In this document: in pieces, positions 36,835 through 44,455 of the stretch | Numbering within the stretch: the first letter of the stretch is position 1 | Layout of the letters: every line of letters starts with the position of its first letter | Origin: an uncultured Pseudomonadales bacterium | Lineage (GTDB): Bacteria; Pseudomonadota; Gammaproteobacteria; Pseudomonadales; Pseudohongiellaceae | Length of the DNA stretch: 64,000 nt | Direction of reading: 5' to 3' | Assembly: GCA_943842505.1 (NCBI GenBank) | Contig: CALTDI010000006.1 | Coordinates: 62,001-126,000, forward strand | Made by a program: the position numbers and the translations under genes | The notes under the pieces: model-generated | Database searches by the model: none | Told to the model about the DNA's origin: nothing | What the model saw: only the letters and a program-made list of their open reading frames with translations

Positions 36835-36921
36835 CTAGAGGCTTACTAACATAGCCCAGCAGATTAAGGCCACCACAATCGGCACTACCATCAGAAATAC
36901 TAGATGTCTTACGTGGATCAT
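36835..36921 (-). CDS. Short single-helix membrane protein (28 residues)
   Basis: ATG 36921 is preceded by GAGGAG at about eight bases, a better site than most genes here. The 28 residues start MIHVRHLVFLMVVPIVV and end CWAMLVSL, one continuous hydrophobic helix with two His and an Arg at the N-terminal end. Small single-helix proteins of this size often attach to membrane complexes. The stop lies eight bases from the lipoprotein stop on the opposite strand. No known family; coding status rests on the ribosome site and composition. Confidence 0.5.
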   Translation of the reverse strand: MIHVRHLVFLMVVPIVVALICWAMLVSL

Positions 36922-37098
36922 TTTTTTCTCCTCTCTTACTCTTCTTACTAAGCCCACTATACGCCTAATATTACAGCCGGTGTGTCGCTGCGACACTATG
37001 ACGCGGCCCCTCTAACCCCAGGGTTTTTAGGTGCAGCCTCTTTAAACCTGGGTTGATCTAGGCGTATACTCATTTCAAAATTAGAAAAGGTACTAACC

Positions 37099-37647
37099 AT
37101 GAGTGAAGAGCAAGCACTTTCCGAGAAGGGCAGTAAAATACGTAATATCCTGATTGCCGCTAGCGGCACTTTGTTGGTGGCTTTTGTCGCCGGCTTTCTT
37201 ATCTACTCCTCAGTTTGTCCCTGTGATCGCACCCCTGGAGGCTTTTTGTTTGGAGAGAGCGTTGACGAACCGGTTAATGACTGGTCGTTTGCAAATGAGG
37301 TACCTCTATGTCAGCTACAAATTTGGGCGGGAGTGAGGCCTCATGCCATTAATCTCAACTGCATGTCGACGCCACAGGGTGAGCTCTATCTGAGCTGCTC
37401 GGTTTGCACGACCAAATACTGGGCTGGAAAGGTTGGTGAAAACGAGAACGGCGTGATGCGCCTGAACGGCGTTGTCTATCCTGTTGTTCTGAACCGCGAA
37501 ACGGACCCTGTTGCCATGGATCGTGCCTGGAGTGCCCGCATATCGAAACTACAAACCCATGGTGGAGGAGCCTACAATCCGGTTCCCGATGAGGATGCAC
37601 AGCGACCCGATCATTGGTGGACTTTCCGGGTAGTCTCTTCAGGCTAG
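37099..37647 (+). CDS. Membrane-anchored small beta-barrel protein, unknown function
   Basis: A 182-residue protein with one N-terminal helix (IRNILIAASGTLLVAFVAGFLIYSSV) and a soluble periplasmic domain. The domain reads GGFLFGESVDEPVNDWSFA, LCQLQIWAG, GELYLSCSVC, then MRLNGVVYPVVLNRETDPVAMDRAW, a plan resembling FMN-type split-barrel proteins. It has at least six cysteines (CPCDRTPGG near the membrane, SCSVCTTKYW). Two other genes in this window (40727-41134 and 42012-42521) appear to share this general layout. Ends at a strong terminator. Confidence 0.6.
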   Translation: MSEEQALSEKGSKIRNILIAASGTLLVAFVAGFLIYSSVCPCDRTPGGFLFGESVDEPVNDWSFANEVPLCQLQIWAGVRPHAINLNCMSTPQGELYLSCSVCTTKYWAGKVGENENGVMRLNGVVYPVVLNRETDPVAMDRAWSARISKLQTHGGGAYNPVPDEDAQRPDHWWTFRVVSSG

Positions 37648-37668
37648 AGCGATTCTGCTGCAATGGCT

Positions 37669-37703
37669 AAAAAAAAGGCGATGCTGATGCATCGCCTTTT
37701 TTT
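37669..37703. terminator. Bidirectional intrinsic terminator
   Basis: AAGGCGATG-ctgatg-CATCGCCTT hairpin with A-run before and T-run after, between convergent genes. Confidence 0.9.
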
Positions 37704-37762
37704 GGGTCTACTTACCAGGAAGAGACAGTGTCAGTTCTCGGTAGCGGTAGCCGAAGCCAGCG

Positions 37763-38641
37763 CTATGCCAGATTATTCTCGAACAGATTCAACAGTCGGC
37801 TCCACGCGCGCTCGGCCTGCGCCTCGTGATACACCTGCGAGTCTGGCGGGCACCAGCCGTGCAGTGTCCCCTCGTAGACTTCAATCTCTGCCGAAAGGCC
37901 AGCAGCGGCATAGGCTTCCCGCAGGGTGTTCTTTGCGTCCGGTGTACTCTCATCATCGTTAGCAGCCACGCAATGCAGCATCGCCGATTGTGTCTGTGGT
38001 ATAAGCAGATGGGGGCTATTGTCGGCATCGGTTGCAAGCCCGCCACCGTGGAAGGTGCCCCCCGCGCCCAGACGACTCGGTACGGCGGCGACTGTGCGCA
38101 TAACCATAGGCCCGCCCATGCAATAGCCCGTAGTTCCGATTCTGCGATTTGTGTCTGTCGCAGACTGCTGATCCAGCCAACTTACCATCGCTCGAGCGTC
38201 GGTGAAATGCGTCTCGGCATTCAGGTTGCGAGCCATAGGCAATACGATCTCTCGCGTTTCCGGCTGACCAAAGCTCGCGCCCTCGCCGACTACCGGTGAT
38301 TTAGCATCTCTATAAAAGGGGTTCACTACCAGAACTGTGTATCCGGATTCAGCGAGGCGCTTGCCCATCATGCGAAAGGCGGGTCTCAGGCCAAGTATGT
38401 CGGGCCATACAATGACGGCGGCATGACTGCCACTCGATGGATGGACGAAATAACAATCGGCGACACCATCGGGAGTCGTAATGTTTACATCTGATTCTGT
38501 TACAGACTGCGCGTTTGCTACCGGTGGCAGCAACATAGCCAGCCCCGCAGTGGCGGTCAGCTTGTTAAACTTGCGCCGACTAAGCTCCCCATTGCTGGAT
38601 ATAAATTCGTCTGCGTCTTTTTGAGTATCTAGATCACACAT
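37763..38641 (-). CDS. Dienelactone hydrolase family protein with Tat-type signal
   Basis: A 292-residue alpha/beta hydrolase. Residues 20-45 contain a twin-arginine signal (SRRKFNKLTATAGLAMLL, then NAQS). The nucleophile elbow GYCMGG has Cys174, the dienelactone hydrolase replacement of the usual serine; the acid and base are in AANDDES and LHGWCPP. Family enzymes open lactone rings of aromatic-degradation products; an exported copy points to extracellular or periplasmic detoxification. No aromatic-ring genes are adjacent. Confidence 0.85.
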   Translation of the reverse strand: MCDLDTQKDADEFISSNGELSRRKFNKLTATAGLAMLLPPVANAQSVTESDVNITTPDGVADCYFVHPSSGSHAAVIVWPDILGLRPAFRMMGKRLAESGYTVLVVNPFYRDAKSPVVGEGASFGQPETREIVLPMARNLNAETHFTDARAMVSWLDQQSATDTNRRIGTTGYCMGGPMVMRTVAAVPSRLGAGGTFHGGGLATDADNSPHLLIPQTQSAMLHCVAANDDESTPDAKNTLREAYAAAGLSAEIEVYEGTLHGWCPPDSQVYHEAQAERAWSRLLNLFENNLA

Positions 38642-38797
38642 GTCGTTCTCCTCGAGCGTTCTGTGTTTTAACCACTTTTGTTTTATTCTCGACTACTTTT
38701 TTGATTTATTCGGTACTACCTGCACTAAGGAGTATGAGAGTATTTGGCTCAGGCAGAAAACTCAATAGAATTCTCTACAATCCACCATTGGCGGCCT

Positions 38798-39928
38798 ATG
38801 ACGACATTCCTGAACAGACGGCAACTCCTGCAACTGAGCCTTGCGGGTTTCGGTATGGCAGGATTACATCGATTCAGCTATGGCCAGCAGACAGTCGTTC
38901 GCACCGTAGCTGGAACCGGCGTTCCCGGCTTCGAAGAAACAGCTGCAGCTGGCGCGCTTGCTCCCGCCACCCCTGTGAATAACCCCTATGGCGTCGTAGT
39001 TGGGCCCGATTCGGCCCTGTACTTCTGCGAGGTAGACAGCGGCAGAACACGCCGCCTCGACCTGAATACGCACATGCTGAGAACGGTGGCAGGCAATGGC
39101 GAGAAAGCCTATAGCGGCGATGGTGGGCTGGCCAGCGATGCCTCCTTCTCGGCCCCTCACGAGATCCGTTTCGACGCGCAGGGAAATCTCTACATTGTGA
39201 GTCGGGATTCACACACAGTGCGCCGCGTAGACCGCGCTAGCGGCAGAGTTAGCACGCTAGCAGGAACGGGGGAAGCCGGCTTTTCCGGCGACGGCGGGCC
39301 TGCGCAGTTGGCGCAGCTGCGACAGCCTCATAGCATTGCATTCGATGCCAGGGGCGACTTACTCATCTGCGACATAGGCAATAGCCGCCTAAGGCGTGTG
39401 GATATGGCCAGCGGCATCATCAGTACGCTTTCGGGAACTGGCGAAAGAACCGTGACACCGGATTCCGCGCCGATAACGGGCACGCCGCTACTGGGGCCTC
39501 GCTCTATCGATACGGATGCCGCGGGCAATGCCTATCTTGTTCTGCGGGAAGGCAATGCCGTCTTTCGCTTGGACATAGCAGCGAATCGTCTGCAACGCAT
39601 AGCTGGCACCGGGGAGCGGGGATATCAGGGTGATGGCGGCGCAGCAGTCGACGCTACCTTTAACGGCCCCAAGGGCATCGCCTATTCCCAATCCGATCAC
39701 AGTTTGTACATAGTCGATACCGAGAACCATGTTATTCGCCGCATGTCACTGACCACAGGCGTTATCGATACGGTATTAGGCAACGGCGAGCGTGGCGATG
39801 GCCCCGATGGCGATCCACTAACTTGCAGCCTGAATAGGCCCCATGGCGTTTTCGCCCACGAGGGTTTGCTTTACGTAACCGATAGCGAGAGCCATCGGGT
39901 GCGGGAAGTGTCCGGGTTGTTTGATTAG
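38798..39928 (+). CDS. Exported NHL-repeat propeller protein with Tat-type signal
   Basis: A 376-residue protein. ATG 38798 gives a twin-arginine leader (TFLNRRQLLQLSLAGFGMAG). The mature part is a regular NHL propeller with the TVAGTG-type repeats: RTVAGTGVPGF, RTVAGNGEKAYSGDGGLA, STLAGTGEAGFSGDGGPAQ, STLSGTGERTV, RIAGTGERGYQGDGGAA, DTVLGNGERGDGPDG. Each unit carries FNGPKGIAY or LRQPHSIAF. It is divergent from the dienelactone hydrolase gene, and both have Tat signals. Function unknown; ligand binding or a scaffold role is likely. Confidence 0.85.
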   Translation: MTTFLNRRQLLQLSLAGFGMAGLHRFSYGQQTVVRTVAGTGVPGFEETAAAGALAPATPVNNPYGVVVGPDSALYFCEVDSGRTRRLDLNTHMLRTVAGNGEKAYSGDGGLASDASFSAPHEIRFDAQGNLYIVSRDSHTVRRVDRASGRVSTLAGTGEAGFSGDGGPAQLAQLRQPHSIAFDARGDLLICDIGNSRLRRVDMASGIISTLSGTGERTVTPDSAPITGTPLLGPRSIDTDAAGNAYLVLREGNAVFRLDIAANRLQRIAGTGERGYQGDGGAAVDATFNGPKGIAYSQSDHSLYIVDTENHVIRRMSLTTGVIDTVLGNGERGDGPDGDPLTCSLNRPHGVFAHEGLLYVTDSESHRVREVSGLFD

Positions 39929-40163
39929 CGCTAGTTGATGCGAGCAGGCTCTTGGAAATTTTCCCGTGCTGCCCTGGTGCCTGGCTGCTTAGGCTATGAA
40001 ATAATTAGCAAAGATGCATTGCAGATAAGACTGGAAATGGGCAATGATGATAGGTGCAATGTAACCGCAACATTCGACTTTCCACTGTGCATAAAGTGTA
40101 TGTTTGGGTAGCTCGATAAATCAGGTTCAGAAATATTTAGACGCAACAACAGACGGATTCCCT

Positions 40164-40427
40164 ATGAATGAAGAAAAGGTAAAGCAGCTCCTGAAAGAGC
40201 TCTTAGTTGAGATCAAGCAGGGCGAGACGCACGATGAAGAATTACTGGCTTCAGCGCAGCAATTGGAGTTAGACATCGATGCCTTGTTGAATCCCGAAGT
40301 GGATACTTCAGACAATACGGTTATGGATGATGTAGTAGCCCTGGAAGCGAGATTCGCAGCCAACTATCCTGTCGCCGAAAAGATTGTGCGCGAACTGGTG
40401 GATAGCCTGAGCCGCATCGGTATTTAG
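40164..40427 (+). CDS. DUF4404 family protein
   Basis: An 87-residue acidic, helical cytosolic protein: NEEKVKQLLKELLVEIKQGE at the start and VEARF-like LEARFAANYPVAEKIVRELVDSLSRIGI at the end match DUF4404. The family is about 85 residues, so ATG 40164 is chosen over an upstream in-frame start at 40104, though its ribosome site is weak. Function unknown. Confidence 0.75.
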   Translation: MNEEKVKQLLKELLVEIKQGETHDEELLASAQQLELDIDALLNPEVDTSDNTVMDDVVALEARFAANYPVAEKIVRELVDSLSRIGI

Positions 40428-40460
40428 AATCTGAGTTTCTTACATTGAGTTACTTGAATG

Positions 40461-40535
40461 AAGTCACTTATATTTAAGTCACTTGCATTTAAGTCACTTA
40501 CATTTAAGTCACTTACATTTAAATCACTTTATAAA
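40461..40535. repeat. Five tandem copies of a 15-base unit
   Basis: Units of AAGTCACTTacATTT at 40461, 40476, 40491, 40506 and 40521; the third and fourth are identical, the others differ at one to several positions, and a sixth degenerate copy lies just before (40447-40460). In frame from ATG 40458 the array would encode KSLxF repeats in a 32-residue peptide, but no ribosome site precedes it. Iteron-like or a microsatellite-type expansion. Confidence 0.8.
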
Positions 40536-40605
40536 AGTCTCTTGTCAAAACATTGATACTAAGCAAACGCAATTTATAGAAATCACCCCGACAAAATCCT
40601 TCAAG

Positions 40606-40678
40606 TTAGCTGTTGGGTAGTTGTTTGCGAACAATCAGGGCCGCAAGGCCCGTGAGCAAATAGCTACCCAGCAGCTAA
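40606..40678 (+). ncRNA. Long RNA-like hairpin capped by a GNRA tetraloop
   Basis: The 73-base segment folds into 23 continuous pairs (20 Watson-Crick, three G-U) from TTAGCTG / CAGCTAA inward, then a tandem G-A/A-G internal loop, two more pairs, a 5-base bulge, and GGGCC-GCAA-GGCCC. All wobbles and the tandem G-A pairs fit RNA made from the + strand, not the - strand. It lies between convergent genes and has no T-run. It could be a small RNA, a mobile hairpin repeat or an unusual terminator. Confidence 0.5.
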
Positions 40679-40726
40679 CGGCAGGTCTGCTTAAGCTACA
40701 CGCCCGCCCAGGGCAAGGGACCGCTC

Positions 40727-41134
40727 CTAATTAACCGGGTGCAGCTCCAGGGGAATAGATCCGTCTCGACTACCCAGCACGATGGCGAAGAAGCTGTCGC
40801 CCCAGGTGTACTTCTCCTGCATCATCGCATTGATCTTTTCCGACTTCTCGGGACGCTGCTGTACCGTATAGTTAGTCGTAGTATCGCCTCTGCGGACTTG
40901 AATCTCCCCGTTCTGCAAAATTCGGCTAAACCAACCGGAGCCATCGGCTCCTACTCGAAGATACTGAAAGCCTTCATCGTCCATCACCCACAGTCTCGTG
41001 GTCTGCGGTTCGCCAGCTTCGTCAGTAGTAGTCAGCTCAACCACCTCGACCCGCTCTGAGGCCAGTGTCTGCAGTACGAGAAAGGCAAGTGCCAATCCCA
41101 CCGGAACGCCTATAGCCCAAAGTAGATATTTCAT
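40727..41134 (-). CDS. Membrane-anchored small beta-barrel protein under MarR-type control
   Basis: A 135-residue protein: one N-terminal helix (YLLWAIGVPVGLALAFLVLQTL) then a domain with VEVVELTTTDEAGEPQTTRLWVMDDEGFQYLRVG, SGWFSRILQNGEIQVRRGDTTTNYTVQ and MMQEKYTWGDSFFAIVLG. This is the sequence plan of deazaflavin-nitroreductase-like split barrels (strand, xxWxxNL-type helix, RxGdxxYxV). It is divergent from a MarR regulator with a perfect palindrome between them, so it is probably the main regulated gene. Cofactor binding is inference. Confidence 0.65.
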   Translation of the reverse strand: MKYLLWAIGVPVGLALAFLVLQTLASERVEVVELTTTDEAGEPQTTRLWVMDDEGFQYLRVGADGSGWFSRILQNGEIQVRRGDTTTNYTVQQRPEKSEKINAMMQEKYTWGDSFFAIVLGSRDGSIPLELHPVN

Positions 41135-41186
41135 GTTCTTTCTCCCTGTACGAGGTCATCGCAGCCTGCATTTTCAAATTACTTTA

Positions 41187-41220
41187 ACATTAAACTATTT
41201 AGTATTAAATAGTTTAATGT
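41187..41220. promoter_or_regulatory. MarR operator, perfect 15-base inverted repeat
   Basis: Arms ACATTAAACTATTTA and TAAATAGTTTAATGT are exactly complementary with a GTAT spacer. It lies in the 135-base gap between the marR-type gene and the divergent membrane protein gene, so one regulator dimer could control both. Its AT-rich symmetry fits MarR-family operators. Confidence 0.75.
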
Positions 41221-41269
41221 TGAAAGGATTAGAACTACAATTGCAGCGTTAACCCAAATAGGACTCAAC

Positions 41270-41734
41270 GTGGCAAACGATAAACCAATCACTGCAGATG
41301 CATCTGCCCTGTTCGTCTATTTCAATGAAATCGGCATCATTGCACAACTGAGCAGCGCGCAGTTCCAGCGAAACCTGCCAGATGGCCTGAGTCATTCGCA
41401 ATTTAGCGTGCTGAACTGGTTCAGCCGAGTAGACTCTCAGGCGAGTCCTGGCCGATTAGCTACCGCCTTTCAAGTAACCGCCGGAGCTATGACCAACACC
41501 CTGAAGAAGCTTGAATCAAAGGGCTTGGTAAAGATAGAACCCGATGAACTAAGTGGCCGCAAGAAGAAGGTTACTGTTACCCTAAAGGGTGAAGAGCTGC
41601 ACAAACAGGCTATTGCTGCATCTGCGCCGATGTTTCATGAGTTTGCCGAAAGATTCCCGGCGGAAGACATCGCGGAGCAGATCGCAGAGCTGAGAAAGAT
41701 GAGAGAATACCTGGACGAACGCCGCTACCGCTAG
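41270..41734 (+). CDS. MarR family transcriptional regulator
   Basis: A 154-residue winged-helix regulator starting at GTG 41270 (AGGAC upstream). The MarR core is visible: LSHSQFSVLNWFSRV, SPGRLATAFQVTAGAMTNTLKKLESKGLVKIEPDELSGRKKKVTVTLKGEEL, with the recognition helix in VTAGAMTNTLKKLES and the wing in DELSGRKKKVTVT. It most likely represses itself and the divergent 40727-41134 gene through the 41187-41220 palindrome. The ligand is unknown. Confidence 0.92.
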   Translation: MANDKPITADASALFVYFNEIGIIAQLSSAQFQRNLPDGLSHSQFSVLNWFSRVDSQASPGRLATAFQVTAGAMTNTLKKLESKGLVKIEPDELSGRKKKVTVTLKGEELHKQAIAASAPMFHEFAERFPAEDIAEQIAELRKMREYLDERRYR

Positions 41735-41789
41735 AAGAGCCAGGGGCTAGAAGGGCCAGGTGCTAGAAGTGCAATACAGACAAAAAAAT

Positions 41790-41857
41790 GGCCGCCTCAA
41801 CCCTTTTAGGATCACTGGCGGCCTACAGAGCATCGGTTTTTTGGGAGAGACCGATGC
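41790..41857. other. Two consecutive hairpins, terminator-like on the minus strand
   Basis: GGCCGCC / GGCGGCC with a 20-base loop (41790-41823) and GCATCGGT / ACCGATGC with a 12-base loop (41830-41857). On the minus strand the first stem is followed by ATTTTTTTG, a classical terminator end, although no minus-strand gene is upstream. This could be the 3' end of a small RNA starting near 42000. Confidence 0.45.
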
Positions 41858-42011
41858 GGGATAGCATGAAGAATCACGCCTCGGGAGCACTTAAGCTGCA
41901 GGAGGCACTGATACTGACCCTTATTACGGCAGGCCTAGGCGTTCAGATCACAATTTTTTAAAAATCTAGTATCACCCCTATTTTATCCCCGCTAATTATC
42001 TGGAGTAGCAC

Positions 42012-42521
42012 GTGAAAAAAATACTGAAATGGACTGGCATCGGCGTAGCCCTGCTTCTGGTCAGCACCGCCGTGCTATTGGGCAGTATGAGGTTCCATGA
42101 TGGTCCCCTGGAAATACTCTCGGGGGGTCCATTCAAGACCGGCACACCCACCCCTGCCCCTGCTGACTGGAGTTTTCTAAAAGACCGCGCCACCATCGAA
42201 TTTCAAACGATGGAGCCAGCCCAGTCACGTACCGTTTGGCTCGCTACCCAGGAGCGGCGTCTTTTCGTTGTGAGCGGCTATATGACAACCAATTACGGGG
42301 CCATCTGGAAACAATGGCCACATTACCTGGAGGCTGACGATAGAGTCATACTGCGTATCGACGGCAATCTCTACGAGCAAAGATTGCAGCGCATAATGAG
42401 TGATCCGGCGGTGATACCGGTGCTTAACGAATTCAGCCGCAAGTACGGCGACGGCGAGGCTGCCAGCGATGATGCCGTAGCAAGCGGCTACACCTGGATG
42501 TATGAGGTCGTGGACCGCTAG
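42012..42521 (+). CDS. Membrane-anchored small beta-barrel protein, third of its kind here
   Basis: A 169-residue protein starting at GTG 42012 with GGAG six bases upstream. One N-terminal helix (ILKWTGIGVALLLVSTAVLLG) precedes a domain with GPLEILSGGPFKTG, DWSFLKDRATIEFQT, SRTVWLATQERRLFVVSGYM and DDRVILRIDGNLYEQRLQRI. The GG...F.....DWSF...... plan resembles the protein at 37099-37647. Probably periplasmic, function unknown. It is followed after 59 bases by an asparaginase-like gene. Confidence 0.62.
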   Translation: MKKILKWTGIGVALLLVSTAVLLGSMRFHDGPLEILSGGPFKTGTPTPAPADWSFLKDRATIEFQTMEPAQSRTVWLATQERRLFVVSGYMTTNYGAIWKQWPHYLEADDRVILRIDGNLYEQRLQRIMSDPAVIPVLNEFSRKYGDGEAASDDAVASGYTWMYEVVDR

Positions 42522-42580
42522 GGCATTCGCTCAAGGTGTGTTTATTGCAATAGAGAAGGTTCAGAAGCAGGAAGTGTTAG

Positions 42581-43066
42581 ATGAGTTTGATTCGCGTATT
42601 TACCGTAGGTGGCACCATCGACAAGATCTACTTCGACGCAAAAAGCAGCTACGAGGTAGGGCCACCCAATATCACCGAGGTCCTCTCGGGACTGAGCCTC
42701 AACCTGGACTATGAGGTCGTGTCGTTGATGCAGAAGGACAGCCTCGAGATGACCGATGCCGATAGAGAAACCGTAAGACAGGCCGTAACTGCGGCCCCAG
42801 AGAATGAAATCGTGATCACACACGGCACAGATACCATGGTAGATACGGCCCGCGTGCTCGACACTATCCCTAACAAAACGATCGTTCTGACCGGCGCGCT
42901 CAGCCCCGCACTGTTTAAAAATTCCGATGCGATGTTCAACATCGGCGCCGCCTTGACCGCTGCACAGATTAAGGACGCTGGCGTTTACATCGCCATGAAC
43001 GGTGTAATTTTTGACTACGACAAGGTGAGAAAAGATGTTGAGAACAACCGATTCGTGGCACTATGA
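42581..43066 (+). CDS. Short asparaginase-domain protein
   Basis: A 161-residue cytosolic protein equal to the N-terminal domain of type I/II L-asparaginases. The two catalytic threonine motifs are present: FTVGGTIDKIY near the start and THGTDTMVDTARVL in the middle, with LTGAL following. The C-terminal asparaginase domain that completes the dimer active site is absent; single-domain homologues of about 160 residues are common in proteobacteria, so this is not a truncation. Activity as an amidohydrolase is plausible but unproven. Confidence 0.82.
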   Translation: MSLIRVFTVGGTIDKIYFDAKSSYEVGPPNITEVLSGLSLNLDYEVVSLMQKDSLEMTDADRETVRQAVTAAPENEIVITHGTDTMVDTARVLDTIPNKTIVLTGALSPALFKNSDAMFNIGAALTAAQIKDAGVYIAMNGVIFDYDKVRKDVENNRFVAL

Positions 43067-43108
43067 AAACCACGTAACGGCTAACTAAATTCTACCGGAG
43101 CTGAACCG

Positions 43109-44332
43109 ATGCCAACGATACCGCCACTGCAAAAGTTACTCGCCCTGTGCACACTCTCATTGTTACTCGCCGGCTGCGATCAAGCCGAAGTTAGTGTGCC
43201 GGCTCCCGAGCTCAGTTTCGCAGAATCCTTCCAGACACAGCTTATACAGGCACAGCCTGGTGATGTCATCGAGGTGCCTGCTGGCGTCCATGAGTTCACG
43301 CGCAGTCTATCCCTAACGGTTCCCGGAGTGACTATTCAGGGTGCCGGTATGGATGCATCGATTCTCTCTTTCAAGAATCAGGCCCAGGGTGCCGAGGGAC
43401 TCCTCGTAAGCGCGGATGATTTCATCATTCAGGATATAGCCATAGAAGACACCGTAGGTGATGCGCTAAAGATTAACGAGAGTACCAATGTAACCATTCG
43501 CCGCGTACGTACCGAATGGACCCGTGGCGCCAATACCGAGAATGGTGCCTACGGCATCTATCCTGTGCAGACACGGAACGTACTCATCGAGGGCTCTGTC
43601 GCCATAGGCGCCTCCGATGCGGGTATCTACGTAGGTCAATCCAGCCAGATCATAGTAAGAAATTCCCGCGCCGAATTTAATGTCGCGGGCATAGAGATAG
43701 AGAACTCTACCTTTGCCGATGTGTACGACAACGTTGCAACGAATAACACCGGCGGCATCCTCGTCTTCGACTTACCGAATCTCCCCGTGCAAGGCGGTCA
43801 GGCAACTCGCGTATTCAATAATGAAATCTATGGAAACAATACTGAGAACTTCGCTCCGGAAGGCAATATTGTCGGTAACGTTCCACCCGGTACCGGCTTA
43901 CTCGTATTGGCGAACGACAATATCGAAGTATTCGACAACCGATTCCGCGACAATAAAAGTGTCAACATTATGATCTATAGCTTCGCTCTTGGTGGGCGCA
44001 CGGTAAAAGACCCAAACTACGATCCCTACCCCGAGCAAATCTACATTCACGACAATGAGTATATTGGCGGTGGCACCGTACCCGGTCACGCCGCACTGAA
44101 GGCCTGGCATGCCGTCAGCGGACTGGATTCTCCTAATGTTGTTTGGGGTGGCTTGGTGAAGCCAGGTGGTAGTGCTGAAAATATTATTTGTCTGGGAGAA
44201 AGTGGCCTTACAAGTTTTATGGATCTGAAGGGTGGACTAGACCCCAATGACGTCTCTTATGATACGGCGCCGCACAGCTGCAGCCTACCCAGACTGTCAC
44301 AGATTTCCTTCGATTTACCAGGGGACGATTAG
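43109..44332 (+). CDS. Lipoprotein with a right-handed parallel beta-helix
   Basis: A 407-residue protein with lipobox LLAGC (lipidated cysteine near residue 24). It begins like DUF-type pectate-lyase folds (TQLIQAQPGDVIEVPAGVHEF, PGVTIQGAGMDASILSF) and continues with regular coils: NVTIRRVRTEW, NVLIEGSVAIGASDAGIYVGQSS, IIVRNSRAEFNVAGIEIENS, DVYDNVATNNTGGILVFDLP, NEIYGNN. The layout is that of NosD/PbH1 repeat proteins. Some bind or cleave polysaccharides; no catalytic residues can be assigned. Confidence 0.82.
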   Translation: MPTIPPLQKLLALCTLSLLLAGCDQAEVSVPAPELSFAESFQTQLIQAQPGDVIEVPAGVHEFTRSLSLTVPGVTIQGAGMDASILSFKNQAQGAEGLLVSADDFIIQDIAIEDTVGDALKINESTNVTIRRVRTEWTRGANTENGAYGIYPVQTRNVLIEGSVAIGASDAGIYVGQSSQIIVRNSRAEFNVAGIEIENSTFADVYDNVATNNTGGILVFDLPNLPVQGGQATRVFNNEIYGNNTENFAPEGNIVGNVPPGTGLLVLANDNIEVFDNRFRDNKSVNIMIYSFALGGRTVKDPNYDPYPEQIYIHDNEYIGGGTVPGHAALKAWHAVSGLDSPNVVWGGLVKPGGSAENIICLGESGLTSFMDLKGGLDPNDVSYDTAPHSCSLPRLSQISFDLPGDD

Positions 44333-44398
44333 GCTAGACTCTAGTGGAAACCACAGACCCATTTGCGTTTATGAGCGTGGTGAGAGATTCAATCAATA

Positions 44399-44432
44399 AA
44401 AAAGCAGACTTCAGTGAAGCCTGCTTTTTTTT
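44399..44432. terminator. Bidirectional intrinsic terminator
   Basis: AAGCAG-a-CTTCA-g-TGAAG-c-CTGCTT hairpin with A-run and T-run on either side, between convergent genes. Confidence 0.88.
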
Positions 44433-44455
44433 GTGACTGACTTTTAGGAACCAGG

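Noticed and set aside
40458..40556. The KSLxF 32-residue frame as a real gene
   Set aside because: No ribosome site, and the repeat alone explains the open frame; kept only as a repeat and a finding.
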